A stretch of DNA of 64,000 bases, from assembly GCF_004362055.1 (NCBI RefSeq), contig NZ_SNXB01000008.1:124001-188000 (forward strand), in the 5' to 3' direction. A program made the position numbers and the translations under genes. This stretch comes from Flavobacterium sp. 245. Lineage in GTDB: Bacteria > Bacteroidota > Bacteroidia > Flavobacteriales > Flavobacteriaceae. Of this stretch, positions 28,401 to 35,554 are shown piece by piece (within the stretch, counting starts at the first letter, position 1; every line of letters begins with the position of its first letter). Under the pieces are notes generated by a model. That model ran no database searches, was not told the DNA's origin, and saw only the letters and a list, made by a program, of their open reading frames with translations.

Positions 28401-28616
28401 ATTTTCATCTGTTATGGCAGCAATTTTAGGATTGTTCTTTGCGTAAATTGTTGCTCCAGCAATTGGCATTCCGTCGTCTTGACCTAGAACTTGGCCCGAA
28501 ATTTCAGTTTGATTGCTTTTCTGTTCAAAGAGATGCTTTTTTATTGCAGTCTCTTTTGCATTTGCAGAGAAAATTATTCCTCCAACAAGTACTAATGAAA
28601 TTAGCTTTGTTTTCAT
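25461..28616 (-). CDS. SusC/RagA TonB-dependent outer-membrane transporter
   Basis: 1051 residues from the Met at 28616, chosen because it gives a signal peptide (MKTKLISLVLVGGIIFSANA); the frame is open 45 bases further upstream. After the signal come a carboxypeptidase-regulatory-like domain (about 40-120; ISGQVLGQDDGMPIAGATI), the TonB plug (about 125-240; VVIRGNGSLNG, LYGANAANGVILI) and a 22-strand barrel ending in KTRSFGLSLNVKF. It imports the substrate captured by SusD. First gene of the minus-strand catabolic operon. Confidence 0.95.
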   Translation of the reverse strand: MKTKLISLVLVGGIIFSANAKETAIKKHLFEQKSNQTEISGQVLGQDDGMPIAGATIYAKNNPKIAAITDENGNFKLNVPENETHIVISYMGYGTLEFKLDNTKDLVIKLKPAENVLDQVLVTALGVKKSGKAVSYAVTELKGTEFTKAKEANITNALVGKIAGVNVSSTATGPNGSSRVVIRGNGSLNGNNQPMYVVNDLPIDNTQLNLPGIGNGPGSTRINVDRGDGTAVINPDDIKSITVLKGGTAAALYGANAANGVILIQTKRGTAQKGIGIEYNSSFTFETPSIFPDWQYEYGSGHNGQKPANQAEAIADGRWSWGAKMDGTNVVQFDGVARPYVAQKNNIKNFYETGTTFINSIALSGGTEKATGRLSFSNLENESILPNSGFSRKTFNLASNVNLTDWLKFDVVTQYNLEKSANRPTVSDAEANANWGTYMIANTVDIRNLAPGYDENGIEEAWNPVAVATNPYFVVNKIKNSDTKNRFIGMLNVKLNFTPDLFLQGRIGQDYTDYEFFGYIPKTTLNNPVGYAQGSRMKLSNLNTEAILNYTKKNFYKDFSLNALVGVNSRTTLRDETKVEGSGYVLDDFYALSNLTTLTYSYPYGKTKTNSVYGAADFDYKNVIFLNFTGRQDWFSTLSAENNTVFYPSVGTSIIVSDLLKMPEWVSFAKLRSSWAQVGGATPDPYALNQSYSMVQGGHNGQQLQGPTSSRVPNSTLSPLTSTTFEIGTDLGFFNNRLNVDFAWYNRATTNDIVETTISTSSGANTALLNLGKMKNTGVELLLTGKIISNQDFSWDATFNGSYNKNTVQALTDDLNSITMATSVNGYVTITSDVGRPYSIIKGYKPLKDANGNTVYNVSGGSASIARGPLEELGQGVHPWGAGISNEFKYKAISFSFLIDGKFGGSLYSGTDLYGTRMGLTKLTLEGRETGLPISGVDTNGNPVNMVIAPENLRTYYDGLRNISSTFIYDASFIKLRQVIVGYQLPIERIKALAKLQSLSVSFVARNLFILYKKTPNVDPESVFSAGNAQGVEQFGLPKTRSFGLSLNVKF

Positions 28617-28658
28617 AATTCTTTGGTTTTCATGTTTTTTTTGGTTTTTATTGGCAGT

Positions 28659-28666
28659 CAAATATA
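28659..28666 (-). promoter_or_regulatory. Predicted -7 element of the susC operon
   Basis: TATATTTG on the minus strand, 43 bases before the susC start. The expected -33 TTG is absent; instead the TGCA-N7-TGCA site occupies that position. Confidence 0.5.
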
Positions 28667-28685
28667 AATATTAATTTTTCACATT

Positions 28686-28720
28686 TGCATTTTTTTTGCA
28701 CAAAATGCATTTTTTTTGCA
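28686..28720. promoter_or_regulatory. Tandem TGCA-N7-TGCA operators upstream of susC
   Basis: Two identical 15-mers, TGCATTTTTTTTGCA, at 28686-28700 and 28706-28720, spaced exactly 20 bp. Their centres would lie near -41 and -61 of the predicted transcript, a layout typical of activator sites. A third copy is at the hexosaminidase promoter (17106-17120). Confidence 0.65.
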
Positions 28721-28837
28721 AAATAAAAGTTTGAAATGTTTTTTATTTCCTTATGAAATATTGATTTTAGACGTATTTTGAGAAAATTTTGCAGAAAATG
28801 CTTTTTGGAGAAAAAATTAGATTTAGCTGAAAATTCG

Positions 28838-28845
28838 TATTTTTG
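28838..28845 (+). promoter_or_regulatory. Predicted -7 element of the amidase gene, very close to its ATG
   Basis: TATTTTTG ends 4 bases before the ATG at 28850, so transcripts from it would be leaderless or nearly so. Confidence 0.35.
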
Positions 28846-28849
28846 AAAT

Positions 28850-29617
28850 ATGAAAATCGCACTTATACAATCAGATCTGCATTGGGAAAACGCTTTGGAA
28901 AACAGAAAAAGCTTCGAATCGAAAATAAATCAAATCGATTCTAAGGTGAATTTGATTGTTTTGCCTGAAATGTTTTCGACAGGATTTACAATGAACCCTT
29001 CTGCTGTTGCCGAAACAATGGATGGCGAAACGGTTCTATGGATGAAAGAGGTAGCAAAACAAAAAAGCGCTGCAGTTACAGGAAGTTTGGTTATTTCTGA
29101 AAAGGGAAAATTTTATAACCGAATGTTTTTTGTTTTTCCTTCGGGAGAAATTCAATATTACAATAAACGCCATTTATTTACATTGGCAGGAGAAGATCAA
29201 TTTTATACTGCCGGAACAGAAAAAGTTATTGTCGAATATTTAGATTGGAAAATTTGCCTGCAAGTTTGTTATGATTTGCGATTTCCTGTTTTTGCCCGAA
29301 ATACTGAAAATTATGATCTGCTTTTATATGTTGCCAATTGGCCAAAAGTGCGCACCAATGCATGGGACGCTTTGCTGAAAGCACGCGCCATTGAGAACTT
29401 AAGTTATGCTGTTGGTGTAAATAGAATTGGTTTTGACGCTAATAATTACGAGCATATAGGACACTCTCAGGCAGTTGATTTTTTAGGAAATTATATTCTT
29501 GAACCACAAGAAACTGAAGGTGTTTTTGTGGTTGATTTAGATAAAAATAAAATGTTGGAAACTAGAAAAAAACTTGATTTTTTAAGTGATCAGGATGTTT
29601 TTGAAATTAAGTTTTAG
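28850..29617 (+). CDS. Nitrilase-superfamily amidohydrolase (omega-amidase/YafV-like)
   Basis: 255 residues. The Glu-Lys-Cys triad is E40 in VLPEMFSTGF, K106 in YYNKRHLF and C140 in LQVCYDLRFP. The motif set is that of YafV/Nit2 omega-amidases, which hydrolyse 2-oxoglutaramate and 2-oxosuccinamate formed by glutamine or asparagine transaminases. Cytoplasmic, no signal. Its stop overlaps the stop of the convergent lipoprotein gene by 4 bases. Confidence 0.9.
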   Translation: MKIALIQSDLHWENALENRKSFESKINQIDSKVNLIVLPEMFSTGFTMNPSAVAETMDGETVLWMKEVAKQKSAAVTGSLVISEKGKFYNRMFFVFPSGEIQYYNKRHLFTLAGEDQFYTAGTEKVIVEYLDWKICLQVCYDLRFPVFARNTENYDLLLYVANWPKVRTNAWDALLKARAIENLSYAVGVNRIGFDANNYEHIGHSQAVDFLGNYILEPQETEGVFVVDLDKNKMLETRKKLDFLSDQDVFEIKF

Positions 29618-31302
29618 AAAGCTTTTCGTTTCTTTTCGGCTTCTTTCTTTTTCTTTTCGTCTGTTTTTTTCTCGACTTCTGGACTAAAAGGAATACTTAA
29701 ATCGATAGGCTGATCAACATCCCAATTTGCTCGCACATCAACTTCTTTCTGGAAATAGAAAACTTCTTCAGAATAAGTTTTGCTCAGGAAATTTCCAGTA
29801 TCATAAACTTTGTTTTTGTTGTCGTCATAAATTACACGCACCGAAAAGGCTTCGGGTTCAACTAAATTGAACTCGATTTTAGTCTGACTTTCAGAATATT
29901 CAGTTGCAAGAACTTTGTCTCCTCTTTTATTAATGATTTGAACAATAATTGGGAAACGCTTCACATTTTGCAGATTAAGAACTAAATTTCCATAGTCTTC
30001 TAATTCCTTAGTGGTTAATTTATACGACAAAGTATCGTTTGATTTATCATAAAAATCAGTCAAGGCACCCGGCATTAATGTAAAACGATATTTTTCTAAA
30101 GGTTCTTTTTTGAAATCAAAATATAATTTTTGCTCAAACTCATCATATTCTGTGGTAAATTTTACAGCAACAGAATCTTTGTTGACTAATGAAATTTTTG
30201 AATTATCAAATTTCACCAAAGGTGTTTCCGATTCTAGTGTGAAGCGTTCTCTAAAATTAAGTACGCCATTTTGAACCGCTTTGATATTCAGTGTGTCTTT
30301 TTTCAGCTCTTTAATTTTAAAACCGAATTTCTTGTTGTATTTATCGGCATTAACTTCCAGAGACAGCGAATCGGTTTTTATTGGTTTATACCAAATTTGC
30401 AGGGAATCTTTTTTAGGGAACTCTGTAACAATAGTTTCCAAAACATCATTGTGGTTTTTAAGCGTAATTTTAGGTTTGGTAACTTTGAAATCCATATTCC
30501 CCTCATACGGAAGATATAATCTGTTTCCAGATGCCTGAATTGGTTTTAAAGTTTTTAAAGGCAATTTTTCTTTGAATAATTCCAATTCAAAAATAGTATC
30601 GTTTGGAACCGTAATTGGATGTTTTATAAATGCAATCTTGTCATCTTTTGGATTGAATTTATTGTTGCTTGATTTGTCTTTCATGGCAACTAAAAGATAT
30701 TTTCCGGCCTTTAAATTTTCTAATTTAAAAGTTCGCAAACTATCCAGAGTGTTGGTAACATATCTCGGGAATTCTTTATAAACAGCCGAATCTTTGTATT
30801 TGTCATTTACTTCGTAAAGCATAACAGAGACAAAATTATCGACATATTTTTCATAAGAATCTTTGATGATTCCTTTTATAGAAAGTGAATCAATGTAAGA
30901 TCCAGTCGAAAAAACATACTTAAATTGATTAATCGAATTTCCTTCGTTATTGTCTGCCATACTTTCGCCAAAATTCAAACTGTAAGTGGTGTTTGGCTGT
31001 AAAGTGTCTTTTAGTTTTATAGTGATAACTTTGCTTGCGTTTGTTGGCAATACAAGCGGTTCATACTTCATTGGAGGGGAAATGATCAGCTGTTTGTTCA
31101 GGTTTTTCAGCTTTACATATTCATCAAATGTCAAAATGATTTCATTGGCTTTAAAGTCAGTGCTGAAATTTTCAGGCGAGCTTGATCGTAAAACAGGAGC
31201 AAGCGTGTCTTTTAATCCGCCTGTAATACTGCCTCTTTTAGCACAGCTCATCATTAAAAATACCAATAAAAGTGAAATGTATTTGAGAGTGTTTTTCAAC
31301 AT
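29614..31302 (-). CDS. Ig-like domain (SbsA-type) lipoprotein
   Basis: About 562 residues from the Met at 31302, which gives a lipoprotein signal (MLKNTLKYISLLLVFLMMSC); the frame can be extended 24 bases upstream. An N-terminal SbsA-like Ig domain (about 30-140; LTFDEYVKLKNLNKQ, NFGESMADNNEGN) precedes several beta-rich segments. The tail is Lys/Glu-rich (EKKTDEKKKKEAEKKRKAF). Family members are conserved in Bacteroidetes with no fixed function; probably an outer-membrane or periplasmic structural protein. Confidence 0.85.
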   Translation of the reverse strand: MLKNTLKYISLLLVFLMMSCAKRGSITGGLKDTLAPVLRSSSPENFSTDFKANEIILTFDEYVKLKNLNKQLIISPPMKYEPLVLPTNASKVITIKLKDTLQPNTTYSLNFGESMADNNEGNSINQFKYVFSTGSYIDSLSIKGIIKDSYEKYVDNFVSVMLYEVNDKYKDSAVYKEFPRYVTNTLDSLRTFKLENLKAGKYLLVAMKDKSSNNKFNPKDDKIAFIKHPITVPNDTIFELELFKEKLPLKTLKPIQASGNRLYLPYEGNMDFKVTKPKITLKNHNDVLETIVTEFPKKDSLQIWYKPIKTDSLSLEVNADKYNKKFGFKIKELKKDTLNIKAVQNGVLNFRERFTLESETPLVKFDNSKISLVNKDSVAVKFTTEYDEFEQKLYFDFKKEPLEKYRFTLMPGALTDFYDKSNDTLSYKLTTKELEDYGNLVLNLQNVKRFPIIVQIINKRGDKVLATEYSESQTKIEFNLVEPEAFSVRVIYDDNKNKVYDTGNFLSKTYSEEVFYFQKEVDVRANWDVDQPIDLSIPFSPEVEKKTDEKKKKEAEKKRKAF

Positions 31303-31455
31303 AATCGTTTTTGAATTTGATTGCACAAAATAACGATTATATTTGCTTTAATCGAAATTTTTTATCTATTTATTAGGATTTGCAATTTTTGGTTTTTACT
31401 CTTTTTTACCGTAATATTTTCTTACTTTTGATTCAAAATGTAATACTATTTAGTT

Positions 31456-32460
31456 TTGTTAAAACGATTTTTTTGGATCTCACTCTTTCTTTTGCTCACC
31501 GCGTGCAGTAAAAACGACAAGCCCATAATTGCGTTTTATTATTGGAAAACCAATTTAAAATTTTCAGAAACAGAAAAAGAAGTTTTGAGAGACAACAATG
31601 TCAGAAAACTTTATATCAGATACTTTGATATTGGACTTCATCCAAAAACGCAAAATCCATTTCCTATAAGTCCAATTCATTTTCAGGAAAATATTCAAAG
31701 CTTTGAAATTGTTCCTGTGATTTTTATTCAGAACAAAGTAATGCTTGAGCAAAAAATTGATGTTAAAGATTTGGCAGAAAAAACAATTCATTTGATTGCA
31801 GAAATCAATCAGAAAAATAAAATTAATTGCGCCGAAATTCAAATTGACTGCGACTGGTCTTTAAAAAGCAAAGACAATTATCTTAAATTTATTGAGCAGA
31901 TTAAAAAGCTTTCGCATAAAAAGCTCTCGGCTACAATCAGACTTCATCAGGTCAAGTATTTTAAGAAAACGAAAATCCCAAATGTTGATTCGGGTGTTTT
32001 GATGTTTTACAATATGGGAAGCATTTCGCCAGACTCTCTGAATTCGATTTATAGCAGAGAAATTTCAGAGCGATATCTTAAAAGTTTGAAGAAATATCCA
32101 TTGCGTCTTAATTATGCACTGCCTATTTATTCGTGGGCAATTCACATTCGGGATCAAAAGGTTTTAGGACTTCGGTCAAAAATGAATTTTGTGGCGCTCA
32201 AAAATGATAAAAACTTCGAACAGATTAATCCGATATTCTTTAAAGTAAAACAATCAAATTATAAAAATGGGGTTTATTATGAAGAAAACGATTTGCTGAA
32301 AATAGAAAGTATTTCGGCAGAAAATTTAAAAGAAATGGCTGAAGATTTAAACCAAAATACCACACAGCCACCAAGAGAAATTATATTTTACGATTTAGAT
32401 GAATTCAATTTAAAAAATTATGAAAAGAATATTTTCAAGCAAACTGTTTCTTGTTTTTAG
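31456..32460 (+). CDS. Lipoprotein of unknown function, possible TIM-barrel (DUF3142-like)
   Basis: 334 residues with a TTG start and a lipoprotein signal (MLKRFFWISLFLLLTAC). The body alternates strands and helices in a way that suggests a glycosidase-like TIM barrel: IAFYYWKTNL, CAEIQIDCDWS, ATIRLHQVKYF, GVLMFYNMG, LNYALPIYSWA. The acidic residues in QIDCDW would be at the right place for an active site, but this is inference. Its last 41 bases overlap the start of the next gene in another frame, a strong sign that the two work as a pair. Confidence 0.75.
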   Translation: MLKRFFWISLFLLLTACSKNDKPIIAFYYWKTNLKFSETEKEVLRDNNVRKLYIRYFDIGLHPKTQNPFPISPIHFQENIQSFEIVPVIFIQNKVMLEQKIDVKDLAEKTIHLIAEINQKNKINCAEIQIDCDWSLKSKDNYLKFIEQIKKLSHKKLSATIRLHQVKYFKKTKIPNVDSGVLMFYNMGSISPDSLNSIYSREISERYLKSLKKYPLRLNYALPIYSWAIHIRDQKVLGLRSKMNFVALKNDKNFEQINPIFFKVKQSNYKNGVYYEENDLLKIESISAENLKEMAEDLNQNTTQPPREIIFYDLDEFNLKNYEKNIFKQTVSCF

Positions 32461-34777
32461 TATTGGCCTGCTTTCGGTTTACGGAGTGATTTATGCCTGC
32501 GCCGGCGGTGACGACTGGGATTTTTTTGGATATAATTCGAATTTTACACCAGAAACTTTCGCAGACAAATCATATTCACCGCTGTTTTTGTCCAATTCAA
32601 TTTTTTACGGAATTGGATTTGATACCGAACACAATTCCCGATTCAATAAAAATATAAAAGAGGATTGGGCTTCTTATTTAAAAGGGAAAGCCGACACTAC
32701 TTCTGTCAATTATTTTTTAATTGGAAATGAAACAACAAGATATTATTCGGATGATAAAAACGTAATCAAGAATAAAGAAGAGATTGCAGATTTACATGCT
32801 TTTTATAAGAATAAAAAAGAGAATAAAACTTCTCAAAAATGGGGCAAAAAACTCAATTTGAAAGAAGAGAAAATTAAAAATTTTGTTGAGTTTTTGTATT
32901 TGGCACAAAAAATAGAAACCGTTTCAATTGGTGAAGAAAACTGGAGTTACGAGCCGGTTGTGGCAAAAACGTTCAATGACGCAAAAATGATTCAGTCAAT
33001 CGAAAATGTGTATAATACTTTATCAGATCCATTTTTGAAGAACCGTTATTGGTTTCTTACGATGAAAGCTCGTTTTTACAGTAATGACAAACAAAAAGCG
33101 ATTGATTTTTTTAATAAAACAGAAAGTTCGGTTCCTAAAAACACTTTGTATTATAGAGCACTTTCCTATGTTGCGGGGATTAATTACAAACAAAAGAAAT
33201 ATGCAACTTCGAATTATTTATATGCGAAAGTTTTTGATAAATGTCCGGAATTAAGAGTTGTAACGGCTTACAGTTTTCGTCCAAAAAACGATTCAGACTG
33301 GAACAAGGCGCTTTTAATGGCAAAAACCAATGATGAAAAAGCAGCGCTTTGGGCAATTCACGGTTATTATAAAGATGAAAAACAGGCGATTGAAAAAATA
33401 TATGAATTAAACCCAAAAAGCGAGCATTTAAATTATTTGGCGACCAGATTAGTTAATGGGCTTGAACAATCTATAAACAATTCTTTTCAGCAGGATTCAG
33501 GAGATAATCAGCCAAGAAAAAAATTGACTGTAGCAGAAAGCAAAACGGAAAATCAAGCCAAAGTAGATAAAAAAGCACTGGATTTAATTGCTAAAATTTC
33601 GGCAGCTGGAAATACAGACAGACCTTATCTTTGGGATTTATCGCTAGGGTATTTACAGACCTTAAAAGGTGATTATGCAAATGCAGATAAGAATTTAGAC
33701 AAAGCTGTAAAAACACTTCCTAAAACAGAGTTGGCGGGAATGCAGCTTCGATTATTGCATTTTGTAAATAACCTGAGTAAAATTGATAAATTGACAGACA
33801 AAAACGAGAAAACAATTCTAGCCGATTTGAATTGGTTGTATTATGAACTTCCAAAAACGTATAAAGGGCAGGAATTTCGTTATCAAAATGCTTCTTCATG
33901 GAGCAGAAGTTATTTGTCAACGCTTTATCGAGAAAAAGGAGATTTGGTAATGACTGAAATTTTTGGTGAATCACGTTATAGTTATTGGAACGACGGAAAT
34001 TCGTTTTATGACAATGAAAAGGTTTTGTTGGAAATGAAAGTTTTTCTGGAGAAACCAAATAAAACCGAAATTGAGAAAATTGGTGCGGGAATTTATAGTT
34101 TGAAATTAAAAGACATCAATAATTTTCAGGCGGTTCAGGCAACTTTCAAAAATAAAATTCCGGAAGCTATTGAATTTATGAAGCAGACAGATTCGGTTCA
34201 GTATTATAAATTTTTAGGAAATCCGTTTAATGGAAATATAAAAGATTGCCATGATTGCGAGCATGCTGCATATCAGAAAAAGAAATATTCGCAAATGGAT
34301 TTCTTGACTACCATTAAAGATATGCAGGATAAATTGGCAAAAAAAGAAGATGTTTATACAAATAGTTTGTTGCTGGGAAATGCGTTTTATAATATTTCGC
34401 ATTTCGGAAACGGAAGAACTTTTTATGAAATCAGCATTGTAGGTTACGGCTCAAGTCCATACTCGTTTAGAAACTCGATGAAAGAAATGATTACGAATAA
34501 TTCGGTTTCTAAAATGTATTATCAAAAAGCTTTCGAGGCGGCTTCAAACAAAGAACAAAAAGCCAAATGTTTGTATTTGATTTCAAAATGTGAGCGAAAC
34601 GATTATTACAATAAAAAATACAATGACATCAATAATTACTGGGAAATTCGAGATGATAAAGTTAATTTTATTGCATGGAATTCATTCAAAGCTTTAAGAA
34701 AAGATTATTCGGATACAAAATATTATCAGGATGTTATTGCAGAATGCGGTTACTTTAATACATATGTGAACCAATAA
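32420..34777 (+). CDS. Large exported protein of unknown function, TPR-like
   Basis: 785 residues. N-terminal signal or anchor (KLFLVFSIGLLSVYGVIYACAG) followed by an acidic-aromatic motif (GGDDWDFFGYNSNF) and a long helical region that looks like degenerate tetratricopeptide repeats (for example KNTLYYRALSYVAGINYKQ, GYLQTLKGDYANADKNLDKA). A CHDCEH motif lies near residue 615, too isolated to call a metal or heme site. No family name recalled with confidence. It overlaps the preceding lipoprotein gene by 41 bases. Confidence 0.75.
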   Translation: MKRIFSSKLFLVFSIGLLSVYGVIYACAGGDDWDFFGYNSNFTPETFADKSYSPLFLSNSIFYGIGFDTEHNSRFNKNIKEDWASYLKGKADTTSVNYFLIGNETTRYYSDDKNVIKNKEEIADLHAFYKNKKENKTSQKWGKKLNLKEEKIKNFVEFLYLAQKIETVSIGEENWSYEPVVAKTFNDAKMIQSIENVYNTLSDPFLKNRYWFLTMKARFYSNDKQKAIDFFNKTESSVPKNTLYYRALSYVAGINYKQKKYATSNYLYAKVFDKCPELRVVTAYSFRPKNDSDWNKALLMAKTNDEKAALWAIHGYYKDEKQAIEKIYELNPKSEHLNYLATRLVNGLEQSINNSFQQDSGDNQPRKKLTVAESKTENQAKVDKKALDLIAKISAAGNTDRPYLWDLSLGYLQTLKGDYANADKNLDKAVKTLPKTELAGMQLRLLHFVNNLSKIDKLTDKNEKTILADLNWLYYELPKTYKGQEFRYQNASSWSRSYLSTLYREKGDLVMTEIFGESRYSYWNDGNSFYDNEKVLLEMKVFLEKPNKTEIEKIGAGIYSLKLKDINNFQAVQATFKNKIPEAIEFMKQTDSVQYYKFLGNPFNGNIKDCHDCEHAAYQKKKYSQMDFLTTIKDMQDKLAKKEDVYTNSLLLGNAFYNISHFGNGRTFYEISIVGYGSSPYSFRNSMKEMITNNSVSKMYYQKAFEAASNKEQKAKCLYLISKCERNDYYNKKYNDINNYWEIRDDKVNFIAWNSFKALRKDYSDTKYYQDVIAECGYFNTYVNQ

Positions 34778-34787
34778 ACTCGAAACA

Positions 34788-35192
34788 ATGGTAAATAAAA
34801 TTGAACATATAGGAATTGCGGTAAAAAATATGGACGATGCCAATGCGTTGTTCGAAAAAATGCTGGGAGTTCCGTCTTATAAAATGGAAGAAGTAAAAAG
34901 CGAAGGTGTATTAACTTCTTTTTTTCAAACTGGAAACAATAAAATTGAACTTTTAGTGGCCACAAATCCAGAAAGCCCGATTGCGAAATTTTTAGAAAAA
35001 AAAGGAGAAGGAATTCATCATATTGCTTTTGATGTTACAGATATTTATGCCGAAATCGAACGTTTAAAAAACGAAGGTTTTGTGCTAATAAACGAAGTAC
35101 CGAAGAAAGGTGCCGACAATAAACTGATCGTTTTTCTGCATCCAAAGAATACAAATGGTGTTTTGGTAGAGCTTTGTCAGGAAATTAAATAA
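34788..35192 (+). CDS. mce: Methylmalonyl-CoA epimerase
   Basis: 134 residues, vicinal-oxygen-chelate fold with two beta-alpha-beta-beta-beta modules. Metal ligands: His in IEHIGIAV, His in GIHHIAFDV and Glu in VLVELCQ; a Glu-Gln pattern fits the family. It interconverts (R)- and (S)-methylmalonyl-CoA in propionate metabolism. It starts 10 bases after the preceding gene, though no functional link is obvious. Confidence 0.93.
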   Translation: MVNKIEHIGIAVKNMDDANALFEKMLGVPSYKMEEVKSEGVLTSFFQTGNNKIELLVATNPESPIAKFLEKKGEGIHHIAFDVTDIYAEIERLKNEGFVLINEVPKKGADNKLIVFLHPKNTNGVLVELCQEIK

Positions 35193-35338
35193 AAAAATAA
35201 CATTTTTGTTTTTAAATAAGGTATTGAAAATCAATCTGCTTTTTTGGAACCACCACTTCAAAACAGAATTAAATACAAATGATGTCTTAAAATATTTGGA
35301 GTGAATGAAAAATAGTAGTAATATTGCATCCTCAAACC

Positions 35339-35412
35339 GGTCCTATAGCTCAGCTGGTTAGAGCACCTGACTCATAATCAGGTGGTCCCTGGTTCGAGCC
35401 CAGGTGGGACCA
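35339..35412 (+). tRNA. tRNA with anticodon CAT (elongator Met or Ile2)
   Basis: 74 bases forming a full cloverleaf: acceptor GGTCCTA with TGGGACC, D arm GCTC..GAGC, anticodon stem CCTGA/TCAGG with loop CTCATAA, T arm CCTGG/CCAGG with loop TTCGAGC. CCA is not encoded. The lack of a C1-A72 mismatch excludes the initiator. Met and lysidine-modified Ile cannot be separated by eye. Confidence 0.95.
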
Positions 35413-35425
35413 CAATTTAAGTTTA

Positions 35426-35462
35426 AAAAGCCTTATAAACATTGCGTTTGTAAGGCTTTTTT
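35426..35462 (+). terminator. Terminator of the tRNA(CAT) gene
   Basis: 15-base arms AAAAGCCTTATAAAC and GTTTGTAAGGCTTTT (one G-T pair), then T-run, starting 14 bases after the tRNA. Confidence 0.85.
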
Positions 35463-35504
35463 GTTTCTAGGGGACGAATTTTTTTATTTATAAATTATTC
35501 AATA

Positions 35505-35529
35505 AAAAAACCTCTAGTAAGAGGTTTTA
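35505..35529 (-). terminator. Terminator of the ATPase-methyltransferase gene
   Basis: Arms AAAACCTC and GAGGTTTT around TAGTAA, with a T-run on the minus strand, 26 bases past the stop. Confidence 0.75.
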
Positions 35530-35554
35530 TTGACTTTTGGAAAGATTAGTTGGA

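Noticed and set aside
34201-34300. CHDCEH in the 785-residue protein as a heme site
   Set aside because: It does not follow CxxCH spacing (CxxCxH) and occurs only once.
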